Source of the DNA: Stenotrophomonas maltophilia
Lineage (GTDB): Bacteria > Pseudomonadota > Gammaproteobacteria > Xanthomonadales > Xanthomonadaceae
Reading direction: 5' to 3'
NCBI RefSeq assembly: GCF_004684085.1
Contig: NZ_SRHZ01000055.1
Location: 30,303 to 94,302 of the forward strand
Length of the DNA: 64,000 nucleotides
Part shown: positions 1-10,100 of the stretch, piece by piece
Layout of the letters: each line of letters opens with the position of its first letter
How positions within the stretch are numbered: the stretch's first letter is position 1
Notes under the pieces: model-generated
Told to the model about the DNA's origin: nothing
Databases searched by the model: none
The model's input: the letters and a program-made list of their open reading frames with translations, nothing else
Translations under genes and position numbers: made by a program

Positions 1-2213
1 ATCATGCCGTAGAAGGCCGGATTGCGTGCGCGGTTCTCTTCGGTCCGTTCGCTGGCGCGCAGCTGCTCCATGTAGCCGTAGGCGCCCTGCACATGCGGCC
101 ACATCAGCTCGGTGAAAGTGCTGTCGCCGGTGTAGCGTCCGTACTCGGCAATGCTGTAGATCAGCTCACCATGGCTGTCGTTTTCCGGCACCGGATCGCT
201 GCCGCGCGCATCGACGCAGCACGGCACCTTGCCGTTCTCGAACTGGTATGGCGCATACCAGTTGATGTAGTCACGCACGGCATCGCTGCGGCCCATGCGC
301 AACAGGCCCTCGGAGATCATCGCGCCATCGCGGATCCAACTGCGCGCATACGATCGCGTGCCCGGCTGCAGGCGCGGACCAACGCGCGAGATCAGCATGT
401 GTGCGACCGCGGTGCGCAGAGTATCAATCAGTGCCTGGCCGGCGGCGGGCACCTGCAGCGAGACCACACCCAGCTTCTTTCGCCACAGTTCGGCCACCTG
501 CGCCTGCGCCTTGGCCACGTCCAGTGCCTGCGGCGCCCAGCCACCGGTCTGCGGCAGCACCACCGCCACTTCACGGCTCTGGCCCGGCTCCAGCTTGAAC
601 GTGTACATGAGCGCACCCGACGCCATGCCGGTGCTGTCCTTCACCGCCGTGGTGGCCGGATACTTCCCCTCCGCCAGATGCATCGCATCCAGCTTGCTGT
701 CGAAGGAACTGGCGAAGCGCGCGTCCGGCACCTGCAGCGGATAGATGCGCGGCTCGCCGTTGACGCGCACCAGCTGTTCGCCAACATCCAACGCGTCGAT
801 GCGGCTGAAGCCACCGACGGTATTGAGGAACTGGGTAGGCGGGTTGACCTGCCAGGGACGGATCGCCAGCGCCAGGGTGTACTCGTGCGCGACCTTGTCC
901 GGGTTGCTGAGTCGATAGCGACCGATCAGCTGCGCGCGCTCGGGAGTACCCTGCACGAAACTGGTCACCGCCAGCCCAACCTTCTCATGCACCCAGTCGA
1001 CGTTGGCGATCGGCAGGTAGTGATCCTGCAGCGATTGGGTGATAGCCACCTTGGACCAGTCCAGCAGCTTGCCGTCGAGACGGATGAACGGTTCGATGCT
1101 GAAGCTGCCTTTGGCCGGCTCCAGTGCACCATCCTCACTGATCAGCGCCTGCTCCTGGCCGCCATCGAGACCCAGCAGGGTCCAGTAGGGTTGCTCGCCC
1201 ACGTAGGCACGCGGCAGCGAACCCCGTGGCAGGTCGGCAGCCACCGAAGACAGGAACGCATTCGGGGTCGCGGCGAAAGCCAAGGGCTTGAGCGCGATAT
1301 CACGGATGCCGTAACGCCAGTTCGGGCCGTCCTGCAGATCGAAGCGCACGTAGCGCGCGTCGGTATCCGGCAGTGCCAGCCAGTCGCGGCCACCGGCACC
1401 ACTGGTGACTTCGCGCACGGTGCGCCAGTCCCGACCATCCTCGGACGTGCGCACGGTGTAGCGGCGGGCCTCCAGGTTCGGCAACCAGTCGATCACCGCG
1501 CCACCGATCTCGCGGCTTTTGTGCAGGTCCAGGCTGATGGTCTGCTGCTTGACCCCGCCGCTGATCCAGAAGGTATCGCTCTTGCCATCGATCATGCGGT
1601 CCTGCAGCGCCATCGCGGTATCGGCGATCACCGACGGCACCAGCGCCGAATCATCCTGCGGCGGCAGGCCCTGCAGGGTCAGCTTGTCGAAGCACACCGT
1701 GCCGCGCCCACCGACTTTGCTGTAGAGGGTGAGCTCCACTGCGGCGCTGCGCGACATCTCCTTCCCGGGCGACGGGCCCCAGGCCTTGTCGATCTGGCGG
1801 CGGCGGTACTCCACCGGTGTCCACGCCTTGGGGAAAGCATAGCCGGGACGGTTGACCCACCAGACGTTGTCGCCGCTGGCGTCGATCAACTTGAACTGCA
1901 GGTCGTTGCCCGGTGAATCGCCGCGCAGCTGGAAACCGAAGCGGTAATTGACCGGGTACTCGATGTTCAGCGCGCGGCGGATGCCGACGTAGCCGGAGAC
2001 ATCATGGAAGTCATAGTCCAGGCACAGTGCACGACCACCGCCGGCACCGCTGACCGGCCGCAGCGAACCACTGACCTGATCGGACAGCACCAGCTTCCAC
2101 GCGCTGATGTCATCGAAGTCGTCCAGCACCTTGGGCGCAGGCAGCGCCGGTGGTGCGGCGATCGCCAGGGAGGTCCACAACAGGCCCAATCCAACGGCGA
2201 TCGCTCGCTTCAT
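1..2213 (-). CDS. Discoidin-domain glycoside hydrolase-like exported protein (3' end outside window)
   Basis: Reading on the minus strand from an ATG that overlaps the stop of the upstream permease gene (ATGA), the frame stays open to the window edge, giving about 737 residues without a stop. A signal peptide (MKRAIAVGLGLLWTSLAIAA) is followed by a jelly-roll-like carbohydrate-binding region (about residues 30-185), then an F5/8 type C (discoidin)-like region around residues 205-330, then a region with RSYARSWIRDGAM and PENDSHGELIYSIAEY. The latter resembles (alpha/alpha)6-barrel glycoside hydrolases. It is the last visible gene of the ABC/hydrolase operon, so a role in cutting an oligosaccharide before or after uptake is likely. 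The exact GH family and substrate cannot be read from the sequence. The C-terminus is missing from this window. Confidence 0.75.
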   Translation of the reverse strand, partial: MKRAIAVGLGLLWTSLAIAAPPALPAPKVLDDFDDISAWKLVLSDQVSGSLRPVSGAGGGRALCLDYDFHDVSGYVGIRRALNIEYPVNYRFGFQLRGDSPGNDLQFKLIDASGDNVWWVNRPGYAFPKAWTPVEYRRRQIDKAWGPSPGKEMSRSAAVELTLYSKVGGRGTVCFDKLTLQGLPPQDDSALVPSVIADTAMALQDRMIDGKSDTFWISGGVKQQTISLDLHKSREIGGAVIDWLPNLEARRYTVRTSEDGRDWRTVREVTSGAGGRDWLALPDTDARYVRFDLQDGPNWRYGIRDIALKPLAFAATPNAFLSSVAADLPRGSLPRAYVGEQPYWTLLGLDGGQEQALISEDGALEPAKGSFSIEPFIRLDGKLLDWSKVAITQSLQDHYLPIANVDWVHEKVGLAVTSFVQGTPERAQLIGRYRLSNPDKVAHEYTLALAIRPWQVNPPTQFLNTVGGFSRIDALDVGEQLVRVNGEPRIYPLQVPDARFASSFDSKLDAMHLAEGKYPATTAVKDSTGMASGALMYTFKLEPGQSREVAVVLPQTGGWAPQALDVAKAQAQVAELWRKKLGVVSLQVPAAGQALIDTLRTAVAHMLISRVGPRLQPGTRSYARSWIRDGAMISEGLLRMGRSDAVRDYINWYAPYQFENGKVPCCVDARGSDPVPENDSHGELIYSIAEYGRYTGDSTFTELMWPHVQGAYGYMEQLRASERTEENRARNPAFYGM

Positions 2214-3046
2214 CCCTTGACGCTCCCCAGCAACAGACCTTGGATGTAGTACCGCTGCAGCACCAGGAACAGTGCCAGCACCGGAACCACGGTGACCACC
2301 GCGCCGGCCATCATCATTTCAACGTCCATGATGTGCTCGCGCGAGAGGGTGGCCAGCGCCACCGGCAAAGTGTAGTGCTCCTGATCGGTCAGCACGATCA
2401 ACGGCCACATGAAATCGTTCCATGCACCCATGAAGGTGAAGATGGCCAGGGTCACCAGCACCGGCTTGAGCATCGGCAGCACGATCTGGAAGAAGATGCG
2501 CAGTTCCCCTGCCCCGTCGATGCGGGCCGCTTCCAGCAGTTCGTCCGGAATCGAACGCGCGTACTGGCGCACCAGGAAGATGCCGAACACGCTGGCCAGC
2601 GCCGGCACGATCACGCCGCCGAAGCTGTTGACCAGGCCCAGCTGCTTCATCAGCAGGAACAGCGGCAGCATCGCCACCTGCGCCGGGATCACCAGTGCCG
2701 CCATCAGCACCTGGAACAGGCGCTCGCGGCCGACGAAGTTCAGCTTGGCGAACGCATAGCCGGCCATTGTGTTCAGCAGCAGCGAACCCAGGGTGATGCC
2801 CACCGATACCAGCAGGCTGTTGGCGAAGTTGCCGCCCATGCCGGTGCGCGCGAACAATTCATGGTAGTTGCGCGTGGTGATGCTGGATGGCAGCAGCGGC
2901 GGCGGGAAGTGGGTGGCCTCACCCTGCGGCATGAACGACACCGAGAGCATCCACAACAGCGGTGCCAGGCTGACCAGGGCCAGCATCAGCAACGCACCAT
3001 TGATCAACCACGGGTACCAGCGCGACTGGCCGATTTCACGACTCAT
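2210..3046 (-). CDS. Carbohydrate ABC transporter permease, MalG type
   Basis: 278 residues with about six hydrophobic segments. The inner-membrane EAA loop reads LEAARIDGAGELRIFFQIVL, which docks the ATPase in the CUT1 family of sugar importers. I chose the start MSREIGQSRW because its ATG overlaps the TGA of the preceding permease gene (ATGA); a longer frame upstream would only read into that gene. It pairs with the MalF-type permease and binding protein encoded just upstream. No ATPase gene is present in the window, so the ATP-binding subunit is encoded elsewhere, as is common for CUT1 importers that share one MsmK/UgpC-like ATPase. The transported sugar is not identifiable directly. Confidence 0.88.
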   Translation of the reverse strand: MSREIGQSRWYPWLINGALLMLALVSLAPLLWMLSVSFMPQGEATHFPPPLLPSSITTRNYHELFARTGMGGNFANSLLVSVGITLGSLLLNTMAGYAFAKLNFVGRERLFQVLMAALVIPAQVAMLPLFLLMKQLGLVNSFGGVIVPALASVFGIFLVRQYARSIPDELLEAARIDGAGELRIFFQIVLPMLKPVLVTLAIFTFMGAWNDFMWPLIVLTDQEHYTLPVALATLSREHIMDVEMMMAGAVVTVVPVLALFLVLQRYYIQGLLLGSVKG

Positions 3047-3924
3047 ACCAACTGCCTCTTGCGGCCGAAACGCAGCATCACGGTGGTCACCGCCAGGATG
3101 ATCAGGAACAGCAGGAACGCCACTGCGGAGGCGCGCCCCAGGTTCCACCACTTGAAGCCTTCCTCAAACATGAAATACAGCACGCTGACGGTACTCTGCA
3201 GTGGGTCGCCGCGGGTCATCACGTAGGGCTCGGCGAACAGCTGGAAGTAGCCGGACACGGTAATCACCCCGACCACCAGCAACACCGGGCCGAGCATCGG
3301 CAGGGTGATGTGCAGGAACTGCTTCCAGCGCGAGGCGCCGTCGATGCGGGCGGCCTCGTACAGGTCATGCGGGATCGCCTGCAGGCCGGCCAGGAAGATC
3401 ACCATGTTGTAGCCGAAGTTCTTCCACACCGCGAACAGCATGATGGTCGGCATCGCCCAGTTGGGATCACCCAGCCAGTCGATCGGACTGATGCCCAGAT
3501 GCCCCAGGCCGTAGTTCACCAGGCCATAGCTGGTATGGAACAGGTAGCGCCAGATCACCGCCACCGCCACCAGCGTGGTCACCACCGGCGCGAACAGCGC
3601 GGTGCGGAACAGCGCCTTGAAGCGCGCGGCCGGTGCATTGAGCAGCATCGCCGCGCCCAGCGACACGCCGATCGACAACGGCACGCCGATCAGCACGAAA
3701 TAGGTGGTGTTCCACAGCGACTTCCAGAACATCGGTGTCTGCAGCAGATCGATGTAGTTGCCGAGGCCGACGAAGCGCAGGTTGCTGCTGTCGGCCAAGG
3801 CATACAGGTCGAAGTCGGTCACGCTCAGCGCCAGCGCCGAAGCCACCGGCAGGCCGAAGAACATGCCCAGCACGATCAGCGAGGGGCCGGCGAAGATCCA
3901 GCCGGCAAGCGAAGTACGTTTCAT
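3043..3924 (-). CDS. Carbohydrate ABC transporter permease, MalF type
   Basis: 293 residues, six predicted membrane segments, with the CUT1 EAA loop YEAARIDGASRWKQFLHITL and the usual LP-M-L-P continuation. The first segment is MKRTSLAGWIFAGPSLIVLG, typical for UgpA/LacF-like permeases. Its ATG overlaps the stop codon of the binding-protein gene by ATGA and its own stop overlaps the next permease, so translation of the three subunits is probably coupled. Together they form an importer for an oligosaccharide presumably produced by the neighbouring hydrolases. Confidence 0.9.
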   Translation of the reverse strand: MKRTSLAGWIFAGPSLIVLGMFFGLPVASALALSVTDFDLYALADSSNLRFVGLGNYIDLLQTPMFWKSLWNTTYFVLIGVPLSIGVSLGAAMLLNAPAARFKALFRTALFAPVVTTLVAVAVIWRYLFHTSYGLVNYGLGHLGISPIDWLGDPNWAMPTIMLFAVWKNFGYNMVIFLAGLQAIPHDLYEAARIDGASRWKQFLHITLPMLGPVLLVVGVITVSGYFQLFAEPYVMTRGDPLQSTVSVLYFMFEEGFKWWNLGRASAVAFLLFLIILAVTTVMLRFGRKRQLV

Positions 3925-5261
3925 TGCGCGCTCCCGGCGGCCACGGCACTGATCGATTGCGGCGACGGCACGCGCTGCTGCAGGCGTTGTTGTTCATGCA
4001 TCCAGCGGCGCTTGGCCAGCACCTTGTCCACGCGCTGGTCCAGTTCTTCCACGGCCTTGTCCTGCGGCAGGCCACCGCGCACCACCTTCTCGGTGACGAT
4101 GCGCATTTCCTGCACGATGCGCTCCCATTCAAGCACCTTCGGGGTCGGTTTGACCCGCTCCAGCTGGTCACGGAACGCAGCGGCCAGCGGATCGTTGGCC
4201 AGCGACGGCGCACTCCAGGTGCTGCGGCGCGGCGGCAGGTCGCCGATGATCGAATGGAAGCGCGCCTGGATCTCCGGTCGCGACAGGAACTCGATCAGCT
4301 TCCACGAGGCTTCCTTCTGCTGCGACTTGCGGAAGATCACCAGGCTGGTGCCCCCAGCAATACCGGCACCCGGACCGTCCGGACCCGGCAGCGCAGCGGT
4401 ACCCCACTGCCCTTCCAGTTCCTTGGGCTGCAGCTTCTTGAACTCGCGGATGTTCCAGGGGCCGGAGATATAGAACACGTTGAAGCCACGGAAGAACTCG
4501 TCCCAGACGTTGGAGATCTGCGTCTCGGACATCTTCGGCGCCCAGCCCTGCTCGAACATGTTGGCGTAGAAGGCCAGCGTGCGGCGGAACCCGGGGCTGG
4601 CGAAATTGCCACGGGTGTCATCATCGCGCAGCAGCGGATCGGGCTGCTGCAGCGCCAGCGACAGCTGCTGCTCGAATTCGTTGATCGGCATCAGCACCGC
4701 ATAGCGGTTCGGACCCTGCATGCGCTTGATCGCCGCCATCTGTTCATCCCACTCCTGCCAGGTGCGCGGCGGATGGTCGTAGCCGGCCTTGGCCAGCAGA
4801 TCCTTGCGGTAGTAGATCAGGCGGGTATCGACGTACCACGGCACACCGACCAGCTCGCCGTGGATCACGTTGGTATCCCAGATACCCTGGAAGTAATCCT
4901 TCGAGTCGACCACGGCGGAACGCTGCACGAACGGCTGCAACGGCGTCAGTGCGTCAAGTTCGGCAAACTCCGGCACCCAGGTGTTGCCGAGCTGGCACAC
5001 ATCCGGCAGACCGTCGGCGGCGAACGCGGTCAGCAGCTTCTCGTGCGCGGCCGTCCACGGGATGTTCTGCACATCCACCTTGATGCCCGGATTCTCGGCT
5101 TCGAATTCGTGGATCAGTTCGCTGACCACCTCCGCCTCGCGGCCCATCGCCCAGAAACGTACGGTGGTGGTGCCCGGTTCGGTACGGGCGCAGCCGGCCA
5201 CGGCCAATGCGGCCAGGGCAGGCAGCGCCCAGCGGCGCAGGCGGTCGATCCAGTTCGGCAT
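3921..5261 (-). CDS. ABC transporter sugar-binding lipoprotein (family 1 solute-binding protein)
   Basis: 446 residues from MPNWIDRLRRW. A hydrophobic N-terminus ends in a lipobox-like LAALAVAGC (Cys24), so the mature protein is probably a lipoprotein facing the periplasm. The body shows the extracellular solute-binding protein family 1 pattern (VSELIHEFEAENPGIKVDVQ, then FRGFNVFYISGPWNIREF). The start was chosen because this ATG lies 4 bases after the TAA of the upstream hydrolase gene; longer versions of the frame read into that gene. It delivers the sugar to the two permeases encoded directly downstream with overlapping stop/start codons. Confidence 0.88.
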   Translation of the reverse strand: MPNWIDRLRRWALPALAALAVAGCARTEPGTTTVRFWAMGREAEVVSELIHEFEAENPGIKVDVQNIPWTAAHEKLLTAFAADGLPDVCQLGNTWVPEFAELDALTPLQPFVQRSAVVDSKDYFQGIWDTNVIHGELVGVPWYVDTRLIYYRKDLLAKAGYDHPPRTWQEWDEQMAAIKRMQGPNRYAVLMPINEFEQQLSLALQQPDPLLRDDDTRGNFASPGFRRTLAFYANMFEQGWAPKMSETQISNVWDEFFRGFNVFYISGPWNIREFKKLQPKELEGQWGTAALPGPDGPGAGIAGGTSLVIFRKSQQKEASWKLIEFLSRPEIQARFHSIIGDLPPRRSTWSAPSLANDPLAAAFRDQLERVKPTPKVLEWERIVQEMRIVTEKVVRGGLPQDKAVEELDQRVDKVLAKRRWMHEQQRLQQRVPSPQSISAVAAGSAQ

Positions 5262-5265
5262 CGGG

Positions 5266-6870
5266 TTACTTGCCCTGGCCTGTGGTGCGGTTGGCATTGT
5301 TCTTCTGTTCCTGCGCGGCAGCCGCGCGTGATTCGGCGATACCCACCGCGCGTGCCGCCGCGGCCTTTTCGTCTTTCTGCAGTTCCAGCGGCTGGAACGA
5401 GCCTTCCGGCGCCAGCCAGCCACCACTGAACCCGGCCCGCTCCAGTCCCTTGCGGATGTACGGATTCTTCTTCATCACTTCCCACACGAAATCATTCCGG
5501 TAGTTGGCGATCATGGTCAGGATCGGGCCCTGGTCGATGGCGATGTAGTCGCTGGCGACCCAACCGCGATCGGGCACCAGGCGGCCGGTCTTGATCGGGA
5601 TGTCGTAGTTGAAGCTGGGGTTGAACGAATCCAGGAAGCCGTAGCTGGAATAGATGTAGTCGCCAAAGCGCTTGTGCATCTCCAGCGTGGCCGGGATCAC
5701 CTGCTCGGGGGCGAACACCACCGACGCGATCGCAGCGGTGGGAGCGATGGTGCCGTCATCGAAGTTCTCGCGCAGGCCGGCGCCGCGCGAGGAGTAATGG
5801 CGGAACTGGCGCTGCTCGCCGCGATAGTCCTGGGTGGTGTTCTGCGGTCCGTCGCTGGCGGTCAGACCCCACACGTTCTCGCCGTACTCCTTCCATTGCA
5901 TCGGGTTGGCGATGGCGTACTCGCGCTGGGCCAGTGCGGCCGAGCGGCTGTTGAGGAAGTAGGTGCTGCCACGCTCGCGCATGTACGCGTCCTGGATGTC
6001 GCGGAAGTCGATCCAGACGTGGCTGTACTGGTGGCCGAACAGCGGGCCGAAGGACAGGTATTCCTGGCCCTGGTAGACGCCCCAGTCATTGTCGTAGGTT
6101 CGTGTCCACACGGTCCACGCATCCGGGCTGACCGGATGCGTCGGCGAACCCAGGGCGAGGATGTAGACCATCATCGCCTCGTTGTAGCCCATCCAGTCGT
6201 GGTCGATGAAGCCGCTCTCGGGGAACCAGCCCATCGAGATCAGCGGCGCACGCTGCTGCAGCCACGGCCAGTCGACCTTCTTGTACAGGGTGTCGGCGAT
6301 CTGCCGGATCTCCTTCTCGCGCGGATCGTCGCCGTCGTAGTACGACTGCGCGAACAGCACGCCCATCATCAGCAGCGCGGTATCCACCGAGGACAATTCG
6401 ACCCAGCTGTCGTAGCGACGGCCTTCCTGCATGTCCAGGAAGTGGTAGTAGAAACCCTTGTAGCCGGCCTTGCCGGTGCGTTGCGGGCCCATCGGCACGT
6501 CGCGGAAGAACTTCAGCGTAGTCAGCGTGCGCTCGATCGCCTGGTTGCGGCTGACCCAGCCGTTCTCGATGCCGATCGGATAGGCGGTCAGCGCGAAGCC
6601 CACCGAAGCAATGCTGGCGAACGGCCGCGACGGATAACGATCCGGGGTCAGGCCGTTGATTTCATTGGTGGTGTCCCAGAAGAACTGGAAGGTACGGCGC
6701 TCGATGTCATCGAACAGCGGCGGCAGCACCGGCTTCATCGGCCGCGGCGGTGCGTCGGCCTCGATCAGGATCACCGGCGGCCGCGGTTTTGCAGGCTCCT
6801 GCTGGGCCGGTTTGCAGGCTGCAATGGCCAGGGTCATCGCAGCGGCGGTCATCAGGTGGCGTGCCTGCAT
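5266..6870 (-). CDS. Glucoamylase-family (PF10091, GH144-like) lipoprotein
   Basis: 534 residues. The start at MQARHLMTAAAMT is supported by a strong GGAGGAA ribosome binding site about 7 bases upstream. The N-terminus ends in a lipobox-like TLAIAAC (Cys19). The rest matches the 'putative glucoamylase' family: FQFFWDTTNEINGLTPDRYP, ASIASVGFALTAYPIGIENGW, DSWVELSSVDTALLMMGVLF, FPESGFIDHDWMGYNEAMMV, GLTASDGPQ and the C-terminal GWVASDYIAIDQGPI. Characterised members (GH144) are endo-beta-1,2-glucanases, and the fold also occurs in cyclic beta-1,2-glucan synthase. It is first gene of an operon with an ABC importer and follows a LacI-type operator. Beta-1,2-glucan or a related glucan as substrate is an inference from family resemblance only. 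Confidence 0.82.
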   Translation of the reverse strand: MQARHLMTAAAMTLAIAACKPAQQEPAKPRPPVILIEADAPPRPMKPVLPPLFDDIERRTFQFFWDTTNEINGLTPDRYPSRPFASIASVGFALTAYPIGIENGWVSRNQAIERTLTTLKFFRDVPMGPQRTGKAGYKGFYYHFLDMQEGRRYDSWVELSSVDTALLMMGVLFAQSYYDGDDPREKEIRQIADTLYKKVDWPWLQQRAPLISMGWFPESGFIDHDWMGYNEAMMVYILALGSPTHPVSPDAWTVWTRTYDNDWGVYQGQEYLSFGPLFGHQYSHVWIDFRDIQDAYMRERGSTYFLNSRSAALAQREYAIANPMQWKEYGENVWGLTASDGPQNTTQDYRGEQRQFRHYSSRGAGLRENFDDGTIAPTAAIASVVFAPEQVIPATLEMHKRFGDYIYSSYGFLDSFNPSFNYDIPIKTGRLVPDRGWVASDYIAIDQGPILTMIANYRNDFVWEVMKKNPYIRKGLERAGFSGGWLAPEGSFQPLELQKDEKAAAARAVGIAESRAAAAQEQKNNANRTTGQGK

Positions 6871-6923
6871 GGCGCGGTTCCTCCGGTGGGCTGATCGATC
6901 CAAGAGCATAACGTCCAATGACC

Positions 6924-6937
6924 TGAAATCGTTTACA
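6924..6937. promoter_or_regulatory. LacI-family operator upstream of the hydrolase/ABC operon
   Basis: TGAAATCGTTTACA matches the LacI/GalR-type palindrome TGNAANCGNTTNCA at every fixed position. It lies 54 bases upstream of the glucoamylase-like gene. The same consensus occurs in front of the lacI-type gene at 11346, which makes this regulator the obvious candidate to bind both. Confidence 0.75.
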
Positions 6938-6953
6938 AAGTGCGGTCTGAAAA

Positions 6954-6971
6954 AACCACGAAATCGTGGTT
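6954..6971. repeat. Short inverted repeat next to the operator
   Basis: AACCACGA and TCGTGGTT form an 8-bp perfect inverted repeat with a 2-base spacer, 16 bases from the LacI-type operator. It could be a second protein-binding site or part of the promoter region. No function can be assigned. Confidence 0.5.
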
Positions 6972-6985
6972 CATGACACCGCGAT

Positions 6986-7031
6986 CATTGCCCACGCCGC
7001 TGCCCCCTGCCCGGCAGCGGCGTGGGCAATG
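6986..7031. repeat. Perfect 19-bp stem hairpin between TonB receptor and hydrolase operon
   Basis: The arms 6986-7004 (CATTGCCCACGCCGCTGCC) and 7013-7031 are perfectly complementary around an 8-base loop. It sits in the untranslated gap between two genes read in the same direction. There is no U-tract on the minus strand, so it is not a standard intrinsic terminator. It could act as an mRNA-stabilising or processing structure. Confidence 0.7.
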
Positions 7032-7067
7032 GACCGGCCCGGGGCCGGCCATTACCGTTTTCACGCG

Positions 7068-7099
7068 CCCGATGCCGCCGACGGAGCGGCGGCATCGGG
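7068..7099 (-). terminator. Strong hairpin just downstream of the TonB-dependent receptor gene
   Basis: CCCGATGCCGCC (7068-7079) pairs with 7088-7099 around an 8-base loop, 22 bases past the receptor stop codon. A further GC palindrome lies at about 7035-7050. No T-run follows on the minus strand, so termination is possible but not certain. Confidence 0.45.
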
Positions 7100-7121
7100 A
7101 TGTTGCGTCGAGCGGTTCCGC

Positions 7122-10100
7122 TTAGAAGCGGAAGCCCACCTCAGCCTTGACCTGGCGCGGAGTACCGATGATGTCGCCGGTCTCGTTGTAGCTGACCAGC
7201 AGCTTGCCATCGCTCTTCACGTAGTTCAGGTTCGAGAAGTTGTCGAAGTTGAGCACGTTGATGATGTCGATACGCGCGTACAGCTCGGTATCGCCGGCCA
7301 GCTTGAAGGTCTTGGTCGCCTGCAGGTCGAGCGAACGGTAGCCGAAGATCTTGCCACCGAGCAGGAAGTGGCCATTGCCCGACGGTGTACCGGCAGCCGG
7401 GGTCGGCATGCAGTTCGAATTGCCGGCCTGGGCGATGCAGGACCAGTCGTTGCCCGGGGTCGGCGTGGCCAGGGTCAGCTTGCCACCAAAGGTGATGCCC
7501 CAGAAGCCGTCATACGAGCCGGTGACCACCAGGCGGTGGCGCGGCGCGCCGTTGGACTTGATGGTCGGGTACTCACCAATGGTGCCGCGATCGAACGAGT
7601 AGTGCTCGTTGATGTTGCGGTTGTGGCGCGCATTGGTCCAGGTGTAGGCGATCGAGGTACCCCAGCCGCTTTCCTTGCTGTAAGGCTTCTGTGCCGACAG
7701 CAGGATCTGGGTGGAGCGGGTCTTGATGCCCTGCTGGCCGATGATCAGGCTGCCAAAGCCCGGGATGTTGCAGCCCCACGGCTGACCGTAGGTCGGCTCA
7801 TCAGCGCCGCACAGCATCTGGTTGTCGAAGAAGTTGCCGTTGTTGAAGCGGTTGCCCAGGGTGAAGGCGAAGCCATCATAGGTCAGCGTGCGCGAGATCG
7901 TCGCATCGGTCAGCCACTCGCCAAACTGATTGCTCATGCCCAGGCTGAACTGGTCCGCGTAGGGCACCTTCATGTTGTTGTTCAGCAGATCGACTTCCAT
8001 GCCTTCGTTACTGGTGGAACCCAGCAGCGCCTGCACGTTCTCGATGCCGTTCAGCAGGTTCGGGTTCCAGTCGAAACACGGGGTCTGGCCGTACATGCAG
8101 CTGCCGGTAGCCGGGTTGCGGAAGAACACGGTCGGCTGCGGCAGCGCCAGCTTCGTGGTTTCCAGCGCGAGGTTGTCGAACAGGTCGCGATCATAGGACC
8201 GGCCGGCGCCACCATGGAACACGTGCCGTTCGTCGGCATTGACGTCATATGAGAAGCCCAGGCGCGGCTGCCATGCATTCTTGAAATTCTTGCGATTGTG
8301 CCCGGTGCTGATGTAGTCGTTGACGTTCAAACCACTGAGCGCCAGCGTCTGCGCATAGGTCTGACCCGGGGGTGCGTGCCTGTCCTGCGAGAACAGTGCG
8401 TTCACAACCTCCGGCGGGGTCACGAAATCGGTATAGACCGGGTTCTTTTCGTAATCCCAGCGCAGGCCGATGTTCAGCTGCAGGTGGTCGTTGACCTGCC
8501 AGTCGTCCTGGATGAACAGACCGATCTGCTTCACCTTGGCGCGCACTTCAGACTGCACGCCGGTGACACCGGTGCTGGCCTTGGTGAACTGGGCCTTGTA
8601 AGGGGTACCGGACGCGAAGGCAGGGTTGTCGATGGTGTAGAAGAACTGCGGATTGATCTGCGCCGCGTCGGAGGCGTACAGATCGATCTGCTTGTACTTG
8701 GCGCCCATCTTGATGGTGTGGTCGCCAGCCCACTGCAGGCCATCCAGCGTCAGGTTGTCTTCAATCGCCCAGCCCTTCTGGCCCTTCACCTGCGAGGCGA
8801 ACGCATCGGCTGCGCCCACCTGGACGAGGGTCTTTTCCTGCGGGGTGTTCCGGTTCTTGTCACCGAAGTCCGGCGCGGTGTAGATGATGCCGTTGCCGTA
8901 GGTCAGCGGCAGCGGGTTGTTGAAGGACTCTTCATGGGTAACCATCAACTCGTTGTAGAAGCGCTCGCCGCTGTGGTTCCAGCGCAGCGCGTAACGGCGG
9001 TCGGTGTTGTCCACGACCTTGCCGTGCACCTTCGCGGTCTGGCCGCTGAACTGCTGCTGGGTTTCGTCACGGTCCTGGAAGGTCAGTTCGATGCGATCGT
9101 TGTCGGTCGGCTCGAAATCGATCTTGGCGAAGATCAGGTCCTGCTGGAACGGCTGGCTGGCCGGGCCAAGGCCTGCTGCACCGTCAGCGGGCAGATTGGC
9201 GGCCGACGGAGTGACGGCACCATCCGGCGCGATGGTCACCGGCAGGTCGAAGCGCTTGGCTTCATAGGTGACGAAGAAGTGGGCCTTGTCCTTGATGATC
9301 GGGCCACCCAGCGCGAAGCCGTATTCCTTCTCGGCAGAATCTTCCTTGCTCTTGCCCGGCTGGCGTTCGGCCGGGGTCATCGCACGCATGCTCTCGTTGG
9401 TGTAACGGTAGAAGGTCTCACCCTTGAACTCGTTGGTACCCGACTTGGTCGCGGCGGTGATCGCGGCACTGGAGACCTGGCCGTACTCGGCCTTGTAGTT
9501 GCCGGTGATGACCTTGTATTCGCCGATGGCCAGCTGCGGGAACGGATTGCCGGCGCTGCCGGACTGGCCGGAGATGCCGCCGCCCTTGACGTAGCTCTTC
9601 TGGCCCACGCCATCGATGTAGACGTTGGTGCCATCGGAGTTGGTCGCGCCGCCACGCAGCGAGGTGTTGCCCTTGGCATCGCGGGTGAAGATCATGCCCG
9701 GCACCGCGTCAGCGAACTCCAGGAAGTTGCGCGAGACCTGCGGGGTGGTCTGGATCTGCTGCAGACTGACGGTCTTGCCGACTTCCGAGGTGCGCACTTC
9801 CTGCAGCAGGGTCGGTGCGACGACGTTGACGGTATCCAGGTTGGTGGCTGCGGTCGTACCCGGGGTGCTGCTGGCAGCGCCGGCGAAGTTCAGGGTGGCG
9901 GTCGAGGCCACGGTGACGGTGACCTTCTGGGTCTGGCCATTGGCGACCACGTTGTAGGTGCCGGGGTCCAGGCCCATCAGCGAGTAGCTGCCATCGGCAC
10001 GCACGCTGCCGCGACGGACGGTGCCGGTGGCCACGTTGGTGGCAGTGACTTCGGCGCCGGCCTGGGCGCCGGATACCTGGCCGCGCAGGCTGGCATTGGC

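Noticed and set aside
93..1916. A 607-codon frame on the plus strand at the left edge
   Set aside because: The minus strand reads as a signal peptide, discoidin-like and hydrolase-like protein without stops; the plus frame is its shadow.
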